64,000 nt of DNA from Tetradesmus obliquus (Eukaryota > Chlorophyta > Chlorophyceae > Sphaeropleales > Scenedesmaceae), in contig CP126198.1 of the NCBI GenBank assembly GCA_030272155.1, positions 3,410,001 through 3,474,000 of the forward strand, read 5' to 3'. The stretch's first letter is position 1, and each line of letters starts with the position of its first letter. The position numbers and the translations under genes were made by a program. The notes beneath the pieces were generated by a model, which made no database searches, was not told the origin of the DNA, and saw only the letters and a program-made list of their open reading frames with translations. Shown piece after piece: positions 1 through 8,432 of the stretch.

Positions 1-304
1 AAAGGCTGGGTGATGCTGCCTCCAGACCCGCCTCGCCCTGGTGCTGCAGTATGCTGCTACGGATTGCTGCAGGCAGTGCTGGCCCTGCAGCAGCAGCAGC
101 AGCAGCAGCACAAGGTGGTATTGTCATATGCAGGTTTTCGTATTGCTGAAAAGCGCTGCTATGGCAAACCTGGTCGAACAGAGTCGACTTTTGAGCCCAA
201 GTTTGCGCGAGCAAGCATTGTTCCTACCTAGGGACTCGTGGGCTCGGCCGTTTTTTGCTTTCACGTACAGGATTAGGTACCTGAAAGCGCAGAAGCACGC
301 TTAA
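1..304 (+). other. Edge ORFs with a (CAG)7 tract, unassigned
   Basis: An open frame runs from the left edge to about 231 and holds a short glutamine run encoded by CAG repeats at 88-110. No domain is recognisable. It could be the last exon of a gene lying mostly outside the window. Just downstream (about 340-415) lies a stretch resembling the 3' flank of the first three-finger-like gene (about 1755-1825, sharing a motif around gttgcttgcctgt and cttgtgctt), so another member of that family may have stood here. Confidence 0.2.
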
Positions 305-1077
305 TGAATCAGCAGTTTCACCGACATTGAGCTGACAGTAGGAAGGCATGCCAGCGTTGCTTGCCTGTTCTTGAAGCGAGCCATGCTGTGCACAGCCCTT
401 GTGCTTGGCCTTTACTGACAAAAGCTGGGACTGGAAGGGTGTGAAGCGGTGTTTTACAGGTCTATTACTAAGCTGCTTAGATATGATATCGGGAGAGCAG
501 TTCTCCTGTATCCGGGCACCTGCAGCATGTCACAGACCAGCTGTCAATGACGAGGCGGTTCAGGTCAACTGTTTGAACCCTCAGCTGGAAGAGAGTACAT
601 TACTCAGTGGCTGTTACTCAGGTGTTTGCAGGTGTTGCTGTGAGTCATCCCACTGGCGGTGAACACGGGATGCAAGTCATAGTGCAGTACTGCAGCTGTA
701 CCAGTTAGGTCCCCCCCCCCCCCCCCCGCCCCACCTGTCTTCCATTCCCTATCTTAACCTGGTTATTTGATTTGAACTGATCCCTATCTGCTCCCACACG
801 AAGAACCTGCACAGGGTTCAGGTGTCAGGTGACCTGACATGTGTTGTCAGGAGTTGCACAGCCAGGCCTGCAGCAAATAGGCAGCGATTCAAACTTATCT
901 AGAGATATTTTGTCTGTTTGTTTTATTTGTTTGTTTGCTTATCTGTTGATAATTGATCTGTTTCGAAATTAAAGTCAACTCACGGCGGCGCGGGATCTCG
1001 GTGTTTATCCCGCAGCAGGCACCACTCTTTGTAGCGGGCAGTGGAAGCTTCCGAGGCACGCTTAAGAGCAGAACAGC
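305..1077. other. Non-coding interval before first Ly6-like gene
   Basis: No convincing exon. It contains the duplicated 3'-flank-like stretch at about 340-415 and an uninterrupted run of 17 cytosines at 711-727. The sequence just before the ATG at 1078 (agcttccgaggcacgc) resembles the leader of the second family member (gctttcgaggcacgg, about 3637-3651), so the leaders are homologous too. Confidence 0.4.
711..727. repeat. Poly-C homopolymer, 17 C
   Basis: Seventeen consecutive C residues followed by gccccacc. Such a G/C run can fold as i-motif or G-quadruplex DNA and is also a place where sequencing length errors are common. Confidence 0.9.
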
Positions 1078-1676
1078 ATGACAGTAACTATAATTCTGCT
1101 CTGCTTGCTGTTCAGCACGCTGGTTGCAGCTCAGACAGATGCAGCAGCAGGAACAGCACGGCTGACATATGTCAGCATGCATGCTACAACGTGGACTGGC
1201 CCACTTCAGGGCCTACCACTGCTACTGCTACAAGCTGCCCCATCACGGAGGATGTCGACACCTGCGTTCGCTACCAGTGCACGTGCACAGAAGGCGGCCG
1301 CAGCTGCTCAGGCGTCCCTGTCGGCACTACCAAATGGGCCTACACCTTTGTGTCTGCTGCAACCTGTGAGACCATGAAGAATAACAACTTGACGTACCTC
1401 AACACCCTGTGCTGCTCAACAGACCTGTGCAACAAGCCAGACCCTGCTTTGGACCCCGACACACGAGTAGTAGACAGCCCAGTGCTAATAATTGGCGCCC
1501 AGCCCTCTCCCAGCCCCAGCCCTGCCATTCCTGCAGCACCAGCCTCGCCAGCAGCGTCATCACCGCTGCCAGCAGCGCCCATAGCAATAGGCAGCGCAGG
1601 AAGGATCAGCAGCAGCTTGTTGCTGCTGGCGGTGGCGGCAGTGACTGCGGCAGTGAATGGTGCCATTGGCATCTGA
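1078..1676 (+). pseudogene. Ly6/three-finger-like GPI protein, frame-disrupted copy
   Basis: Family member A of the tandem cluster. From the ATG at 1078 the frame gives a signal peptide ending LVAAQTDAAAG, then LT at the place where the siblings have LTCY. An extra 14 bp (about 1169-1182) puts the cysteine-rich domain into another frame, where it reads to the stop at 1674-1676: CYNVDWP, DTCVRY, a TTKWAY core, CCSTDLCN, a Pro/Ser/Ala-rich stalk and a hydrophobic tail (SSSLLLLAVAAV). The domain matches members B and C closely and no splice sites flank the extra bases. It is either a young pseudogene, a locus with an unusual start, or a sequencing indel. Codon use is like its neighbours. Confidence 0.6.
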
Positions 1677-3653
1677 GGACAGCTGCCTGAAGTAGAACAG
1701 CGTGGCGCATGCTGCACATGTGCAGTCAGCACAATGCGGGCGATAGAATCAGCCGCTGAGGGGGGTCAGCCGTTGCTTGCCTGTCTTGAGGCAAACCACA
1801 ATCTTCACAGTCCTTGTGCTTAGCCTTCAAGGTGAAGTTAACTAACCGGTACTGGATCCGTAAGGGCTATAGCTGCTGCTCAGCAGCGCCAGTGTGGTTT
1901 GTTACGGAGGCTTGAAGTTTTTGAAGCGCACAATCCTGGCTTTGTAAGCATGACCATTGCAGCATGCAGTGGGTGAACATGAGAGTCCACGCATGACATG
2001 AAACACAAACCCCGTTGACAACAGCTATCAGCTTAACAACAGCAATCTTTGCGTGCTTGGCATGCTCTTACGGAGGGGTTGTTTTGTTTGCAGGTCCCAG
2101 CTGGGCACCTGGTTTCAAATGGTTTCAAATGGTGTCAGAAGGGTAGAAGTGCTACCCCAAATACTATGCTACAGTAGTCTGTGATTTGCAGCGCTCTGCT
2201 GTTGCTCTGCACTGCTCTGTGGTTGCAGAACCCTGAGTAACACATGCCATGCTCGGTGCTTGTTTATAGCCAGCAGACTCGCAGTGAAACACTGTTGGGT
2301 GTTTGTTTGAGTTTCTCCTGTTTTGATGGTGCTTGGTTACTGGCTCATGTGAGTACGGATTATTGCCACCGCTGTGCTGCATCTGCATGTCCCTGATTGG
2401 TGTGGCTCTGTGCTTGTTGCAGGATTGTTGATACTGGCGCGCTTTGCTTGCATTGCCTGTCGGATGTTTTGTGCTGTTGTTGGCTTGTGATGGCTTGCTT
2501 GTGCCTCAGTCTTGTCTTCCCTTTTGGGTGGGGGTAAAGGGCTAGGCTACACGCGGCGCTGACTGATAGACCTAACTGTGAGCTTCGTGGTGTGAACTAC
2601 TACAGCTGCAGCATGCTGTGAGTTTGTTTTATCTCATGCTGTGAGTTGTGAGTTCAGGATGGGAAGGTGTTACAGCTTCTGTGTGTACGCCTGCTGTGGT
2701 CAAAGAGTCAGCCTGAGGCACTACGCTTCTGGGTTCAGCTGTTATAACAGTGTTATGTTGCGTCAGCATATGCTGTTATAACAGTGTTATGCATAACACT
2801 TACAGCTGCAGGTTATGAAATGCCGTGAGTTGGCAGGTGTGAAGAAGAGAAAGAAAGTGTGTTGCGACGCCGTCAAGCGTGTGCAGACGATTTGGCCGTC
2901 GAATGTCACAAGGTAACAAATCCAGTGCTGCAACTATCCCTGAGCATGACATGAGTTAGCCACGGTCATCATGATAGCATCATGATAGCATCACGATGTC
3001 ATCATGATGCATGCACAGCGCTTGCTGCGGATGTAAGCTGAGCGGCTGTGATTATGTCCACAGTCTTCTACTAGAAATGCCTAGGGCATGTGCAAGGTGC
3101 AGTTGCATCTGCACAGCAGTGCTGTGACGTAGAAGACAGTCTTCTACGGTCACCGGGTCCTGGCTGGGTGTGCGTGAGTGGTGAACATGCTGTCTATGTT
3201 CAATGGTAGCTGTATCTCTGCCCTTCAATGTGTGTTGATGTGTTTTTGAGGGTGAATTGCAGTGTTCTGGAACACAGTGCAGGACAGTGCGATTGTAGAA
3301 GGTTTGTTGATACTGTTGCACTTGTGCAGCCCTTTCGTGCAAGAGCCCTAGTGTTTCAGAAGATAGCTTGCCGAGTCATGGTTGCATGTCGCACACTCGG
3401 GCAGAAGCATAGGTTCGACCTAAAACTAGTGGTTGTCACTTGCCGCAGCTTGACATGTGTAAATGAGAGGTTGACGACGCGCCTTCTTACTGCGAGGCAG
3501 CTCAGATACACTCAGTCATCCCCATAACTTCTTTCAGTGTTGCTGTGTCGTGTCTCGAGACGCACGCCGGCAGCTGGGCGGGGACCTGCCTGTTTCTTCC
3601 GCAACAGTCGCGATTCTTTGTTGCGAGGGCTGCACGCTTTCGAGGCACGGAAC
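1677..3653. other. Non-coding interval, 2 kb
   Basis: No credible coding exon. It holds the 3' flank of member A (about 1755-1825, echoed at about 340-415), a twice-repeated 20-mer around a palindrome (2738-2800) and a small direct repeat based on catgatagcat (about 2967-3010). The part next to 3654 should hold the promoter of member B, but no TATA element is visible. Confidence 0.4.
2738..2800. repeat. Direct repeat ending in an 18-bp perfect palindrome
   Basis: The 20-mer gctgttataacagtgttatg occurs at 2738-2757 and again at 2772-2791. The second copy runs into agtgttatgcataacact (2783-2800), an exact 18-bp palindrome. It lies between members A and B, so a dimeric regulator site is conceivable, but no function is shown. 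Confidence 0.75.
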
Positions 3654-4463
3654 ATGATGCACCGTACGATGTTACGTCTGCTTGCGATTTACGTGCTGTC
3701 CAGCACGCTGGTTGCAGCTCAGGCAGACGCAGCAGCAGGTGCAGCAAGGCTGACATGCTACAATTCGGACTGGATACCGTCGGGGCCCCCTCCAGGCCGT
3801 ACCACTGCTACTGCTACAAGCTTCCCCATCACGGCGGAAGCAGACACCTGCGTGCGCTACTCGTTCACCTGCATGGAAGACAACGGCTGCTCAGGCATCC
3901 CTGCCAACACCACCAAGTGGACTTACACCTTCGCGCCTGCTGCCAACTGTGAGTCCCTGACAAGCAGCGGCAACAGCTGGGCGTACCAAAATGTCCTGTG
4001 CTGCTCATCAGACTTCTGCAACAAGCCTGAGTCTTCTCTGGACCCTGACACCACAGCAATACGCAGCCCAGTGGTGATCATTGGGGCCCAGCCACAGTCC
4101 CCTGCCAGCCCCAGCCCTGCTGCAGCAGCAGCGCCGTCACCCAGCCCACCAACAAGTGACAACGGCAGCACTCCAAGCCCACCACCAGCAGCAACACCAT
4201 CTCCATCACCAGCAACACCCAGAGCATCACCAACACCAGCAGCAGCTGCTGGCGCAGGATCCAGCCCAGCACCTATTAGTGATGACAAGGCAGGCCCTGC
4301 TGTGGCAGCCAGCAGCGGCCCAAGTGCAGCAAAGATTGTCACAGAGATGCAGGGATCCACTGTCATGAGCGGCAAGGGCAATGCAAGCAGCGCAGGCAGT
4401 GTTAGCTGCAGCGTGTTGCTGCTGGCAGCGGCAGTGACTCTGGCAGGCGCCGCGTTGATGTGA
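3654..4463 (+). CDS. Ly6/three-finger-like GPI-anchored protein (member B)
   Basis: A single-exon gene of 269 aa. The start is the first in-frame ATG before a hydrophobic signal peptide (about 1-23, ending VAAQA). The mature protein opens with LTCYN (C35), followed by DTCVRYSFTC, a central NGC, a NCES cysteine and CCSSDFCNK. That makes eight cysteines with adjacent C6-C7, four residues, then C8-Asn, which is the hallmark of three-finger (Ly6/uPAR, CD59, activin-receptor-type) domains. A stalk of about 110 residues rich in Pro/Ser/Ala follows, then a C-terminal hydrophobic stretch (VLLLAAAVTLAGAALM) with no charged tail, typical of GPI attachment. Predicted location: cell surface or wall. Function unknown; the fold call is inference from cysteine spacing. 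Confidence 0.8.
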   Translation: MMHRTMLRLLAIYVLSSTLVAAQADAAAGAARLTCYNSDWIPSGPPPGRTTATATSFPITAEADTCVRYSFTCMEDNGCSGIPANTTKWTYTFAPAANCESLTSSGNSWAYQNVLCCSSDFCNKPESSLDPDTTAIRSPVVIIGAQPQSPASPSPAAAAAPSPSPPTSDNGSTPSPPPAATPSPSPATPRASPTPAAAAGAGSSPAPISDDKAGPAVAASSGPSAAKIVTEMQGSTVMSGKGNASSAGSVSCSVLLLAAAVTLAGAALM

Positions 4464-5881
4464 GCGCAGCGGTGCTACCGCTAGTAGTAAATGCTTCACA
4501 ATCCGCAGTTGCGCTGCAAAGCGCCTGCAGAAAAGTACTGCTAGTAGTACAGCTGCTTTTCAACTGGCAGTTGCGCTGCAAAGCGCCTGAAGAAAGGCTT
4601 GCATGAGAGCAGCAGACTCTGCAACGAAGAGAGCATCTGCATAGCGCAGCAGGTGCATTTGATATGTGTTGCTGTTGCCAGCGCACGATGCGGTGCTGTT
4701 TAGGCCTTGAGTTTTCAGCGTTGTGCCTTGTCCACTGCCTAAGGATATGATACACATTGGAAGTTTGATTCTGCCGCATGTGCACATGCCTGCACGACAT
4801 TGCATTGAAGGGCTGTTGACAATGATGTTGCAACTTGCATGTGAGCTGCCTACATGCTGTGGCCACATGGGCCACGTGATGTGTTGGTGAATGAGAATAG
4901 ATGCTCATGCATGCACCCGCATCTACGCTCATCATGCACGCCTGAGCATACATGCATTGTATCATGCGCGGGCGTGTTGGAATGCTACGCTTCATGTGAC
5001 AAGGACGTCGCCCTTTGGTGGTTCACCAAAAATCCTTCCAGTTTTGTAAAGAGTTGCAGAATGCATCTCAAGTTGTGTGTCACACCCGCCAGCATCAGTT
5101 GTGTATTTGTAACGCACACAGCACGGCAAGCAGATTTCACTGGTGACATGCATGAAGCTCGGTAAACTTACAGACAGAATGCAGAAGCCAGCCCACTAAA
5201 CGTGTTCGGTGATGCTGCCAATGCCACCGCTCCAACATGCTTGCAATGCTGTGCGGAGCTGCTCAAGACAGAGGATTAAGCCAGCACACGCATCCAAACA
5301 GCTGTTGTCAATCACGACATTTTTGAATGCGAGGGGCTCACGGCAAAGCCTGCAGCAACGAGGCAAGTCCAGCGCAATTTCCCGCCTGATAAGTGTTAGC
5401 GTCGTGCGGTTGCTGCCAGAAACACACTTGAGCAGCTGCACGGAATGTTGACGTGATTTGCTTGCGGCATGTCCACAGAGCTCTGTGGAACCCTTCAAGG
5501 TGCACCAGCTGTTGCGGTAGTGGTATGCTCAATTCGAATTGGGTGGCGCTTCAGTACTGTTCACTGCTATTCAAAATAACATTGAGTATCATAGCTTATA
5601 GTTTCATAGTTTTCTCGCAGCTTCTCCAGTCCCTTTTGAACGACCTTCTGTAACACCTTCGCATTGACCTTCGGACTTTCTGGCGAGCCCGTAAATACCT
5701 TCGCATAGCAGGCGAAGCTGCCTTCGCAAACCCCTATATAAGCTGTGTTTTGCGATGTCTTTGGTGAAGGATTGGCGACGTCGCATGTTCGTGCAGTGAT
5801 CGTATAGTGACACGACACTAGATTATCAGCAGGGCGCACTGCAAGCTTGCGAGGCAGCTTCAACACCACTGCAATTATAAG
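4464..5881. other. Non-coding interval with promoter of member C
   Basis: No supported exon. The right end carries a TATA-like element at 5735-5741 about 140 bp before the member C start. The rest shows only scattered short ORFs on both strands with no recognisable motifs. Confidence 0.4.
5735..5741 (+). promoter_or_regulatory. TATA-like box of member C
   Basis: The sequence cccctatataagctgtg contains tatataa 141 bp upstream of the ATG at 5882. That is a plausible core promoter with a 5' leader of roughly 110 nt. The other two family members lack an equally clear element. Confidence 0.5.
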
Positions 5882-6952
5882 ATGATGATACGTTTATTAG
5901 CGTTATGTTTGGTCGCCAGCACGCTGGTTGCAGCTCAAGCAGAGCCATCATCAGAAGCAGCAAGGCTGACCTGCTACAACGTGGACTGGCCCAGAACAGG
6001 GCCTTCTCCTGGCCCCAGCACGGCTACTGCCACCAGCTTCCCAATCACGGCCGATTCAGACACCTGCGTGCGCTACTCAGCCACCTGTGACAGCAACTGC
6101 GGAGAGGTTCCTGTCGGCACCACCGTATGGGTATATGGTGTCGTGTCTGCCGCAGACTGCGAAACCATGAAGAGCAACAGCTGGGCATACCAGAACGTCC
6201 AGTGCTGCTCAACTGACCTGTGCAACAAGCCGGACCCTGCACTGGATTCCGACACTACAGCAGTAGACAGCCCAGTGCTGATCATGGAGGGGCAGCCCCC
6301 TGCCAGCCCTAGCCCTGACACTCCTGCAGCAGCAGCCTCGCCGTCACCCAGCCCAGCAGCAGCGTCATCACCGCTGCCAGAAGCAGCGAAAACGAACAGC
6401 AGCGCAGCAATGCTGACATGTTACAACGTGGTGTGGCCCGAGTCGGGCCCTTTGCCTGGCCCCAGCACGGCAACTGCTACCAGTTTCCCAATCACGGCGG
6501 ATGTTGACACCTGCGTTCGCTACTCGTTCACCTGCGCAAAAGGTGACAGCAGTTGCTCAGGCTTCCCTGTCGGCACAACCAAATGGGCCTACACCATCGT
6601 GTCTGCTGCAACCTGTGAATCCCTGAAAAGCAGCAGCATGGCATACCAAAACGTCCTCTGCTGCTCATCAGACCTGTGCAACAAGCCGGACCCTTCCCTG
6701 GACCCCGACACTACAGCAGTCGACAGCCCAGTGCTGATCATTGGAGCGCAGCCACAGTCCCCTGCCAGCCCCAGCCCTGCTGCAGCAGCAGCGCCGTCAC
6801 CCATGGGTGGGCTGGTCAGCCCACCATCAGCGTCACCACTGTCAGCAGCAGCAGCAGCCAAAGCGACAAGCAGCGCAGGCAGGAGCGGCAGCAGCTTGCT
6901 GCTGCTGGCGGTGGCAGTAGCTGGGGCAGCACTTGGTGTTATGTGCATTTGA
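5882..6952 (+). CDS. Two-domain Ly6/three-finger-like GPI protein (member C)
   Basis: A single-exon gene of 356 aa. It has a signal peptide (about 1-20), a first cysteine-rich domain (from C31 in LTCYN to CCSTDLCNK), a Pro/Ser/Ala linker, a second domain (from C180 in LTCYN to CCSSDLCNK), a second Pro/Ala/Ser stalk and a hydrophobic GPI-type tail (SSLLLLAVAVAGAALG). Both domains keep the eight-cysteine three-finger pattern and share TATATSFPITAD and DTCVRYS motifs, so the second arose by internal duplication. The two-domain arrangement recalls multi-domain uPAR-type proteins, but this is analogy only. Ligand and role are unknown; adhesion, mating or wall recognition are possibilities. Confidence 0.8.
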   Translation: MMIRLLALCLVASTLVAAQAEPSSEAARLTCYNVDWPRTGPSPGPSTATATSFPITADSDTCVRYSATCDSNCGEVPVGTTVWVYGVVSAADCETMKSNSWAYQNVQCCSTDLCNKPDPALDSDTTAVDSPVLIMEGQPPASPSPDTPAAAASPSPSPAAASSPLPEAAKTNSSAAMLTCYNVVWPESGPLPGPSTATATSFPITADVDTCVRYSFTCAKGDSSCSGFPVGTTKWAYTIVSAATCESLKSSSMAYQNVLCCSSDLCNKPDPSLDPDTTAVDSPVLIIGAQPQSPASPSPAAAAAPSPMGGLVSPPSASPLSAAAAAKATSSAGRSGSSLLLLAVAVAGAALGVMCI

Positions 6953-6960
6953 GGACAGCT

Positions 6961-7088
6961 GCTGATGGCGTTGATGCTATGGGCGTAACATAATGACGAG
7001 CTGCGTGATCAAGGACGGCGTGCTGATGGCGTTGATGCTATGGGCGTAGCTTGATGCGTAACATAATGATGAGCTGCGTGATCAAGGA
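6961..7088. repeat. Tandem duplication of a ~60-bp unit after member C
   Basis: Two copies of a unit beginning gctgatggcgttgatgctat and ending gcgtgatcaaggac. The second copy carries a short internal insertion. The unit lies in the 3' flank of member C. Confidence 0.8.
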
Positions 7089-7140
7089 CAGTACGGCGCA
7101 TGCTGCACAGCACAATGCAGGGTGATGATTTGTAGTGTGG

Positions 7141-7332
7141 TTAGTATGATCATGGTATGACAGCATTGTAGTATGATCAAGGCGTCACAGCATTGCAGTA
7201 TGATCATGGTCATCATGCTGTTGTACACTGTGATTCGGTGTCACAGCATTGTAGTATGATCATGGTATCACAGCATTGTAGTATGATCATGGTATGACAG
7301 CATTGCAGTATGATCATGGTATCACAGCATTG
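7141..7332. repeat. 27-bp minisatellite
   Basis: About seven partly decayed units built on tagtatgatcatggtatcac followed by agcattg. Three consecutive units at the right end keep an exact 27-bp period (catgg at 7261, 7288 and 7315). The unit contains the palindrome atgatcat. Confidence 0.85.
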
Positions 7333-8059
7333 AATGAGCAACCAGTGCCATTGCGGCGAGTAACTGGCATGGTTGTATGAAGCTTGCAATTGGTCAACCT
7401 CTTCAGGTTGTGCAGCAGCTGCATGTGTGCTGTATCAGACAGTCGTGTACTACACAAGGTGTTGAGGTGCTAACAGACAGATCACAGTCAGGTGCATGCG
7501 CATGCAAGCAGGCTGTTGATACGACAGTTGTTGATGTGTAGAGATGTACACAGGCGTCAAGGTTTCAATTAAAGGTCCGATTACAGGCATGCACGTGTGG
7601 ACAAGGGCGCGTGAACCAAAGAAGTCATATGTAGGAAAGTTGAGAGGCTGTCACCGCCTACAATGGTGCATTGCAACAAGCTTGAGCCGAGATCAGGTTG
7701 AAGTCTCAACTGCCTGACCAGCGTGACATCAGCACTGAAGTCAGCCTTGGCTGATCATTGTCACTCCCCGTTGGAAAAAATCTTGGGCACTGTGTAACTG
7801 TCTGTGATGATAACTTGGCGGGCATGTACCAGATACACTGGCAACTAGCTTGATGAGACATCTGGAAGACGACGAAAGGCAGCAGATTTACTTGACTGTG
7901 ACTTCCACAGTTGTCACGTAGGCCTGGAGTTCGCGCCAAGCATTTGCCACAACTGCTTTGCTCGCAAGCTTACGTGCTGTAAATGCAACCTCTTTGTCAA
8001 CAACTGCTACTGCGACCATAACTCAGTGCCAACCACCAACACCGCTGCTGCTGCTGCTG

Positions 8060-8432
8060 CTGCTGCTATTGTTGCTGCTGGCCAGCGTTGATGTACGCCG
8101 CCAGCTTCTCAGACGCCGCATCCAGCTTCGCATCCTCCCTGCTGAAACACAGCTGCTGCTGCTATTGATGCTGCTGCTGCTGCTGCTGCTGCTGGCCAGC
8201 CTTGATGAACGCTGCCAGCTTCTTTAGTGCGCACCTAATAATACGTCTTCGTTGTAGAAGCAAACATCCCTCTGCTGCCGCTGCTACTGCTGCTACTGCT
8301 ATTGCTGCTGCTGGCCAGCTTTAATGTATGCCGCCAGCTTCTCACACGCCGCATCCAGCTTGCTGTCCTCCTTGCAGAAAAATCCTTGCTGGAAACAAAA
8401 CACTGCTGCTGCTGCTATTGCTGCTGCTGCTG
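8060..8432 (-). repeat. Three decayed copies of the aminotransferase C-terminal coding end
   Basis: Downstream of the aminotransferase stop (8433-8435), blocks at about 8080-8160, 8195-8225 and 8310-8395 repeat the last codons of the gene (those for SKLDAACEKLAAYIKAG), separated by (CTG)n runs. The copies differ from each other by substitutions and small indels. They probably belong to the 3' untranslated region. Confidence 0.8.

Larger units (their letters stand above)
6953..8059. other. Non-coding interval with two tandem repeats
   Basis: It starts with a duplicated segment of about 60 bp (6961-7088) and a 27-bp minisatellite (7141-7332). From about 7333 to 8059 I see no exon. The last part probably includes the 3' end of the minus-strand aminotransferase transcript. 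Confidence 0.4.

Noticed and set aside
1078-6952. Animal contamination as the source of the three-finger-like genes
   Set aside because: The genes have the same CAG/GCA-rich composition as the rest of the window, Pro-rich stalks of algal wall-protein style, and lie on the same sequence as clear algal-type genes.
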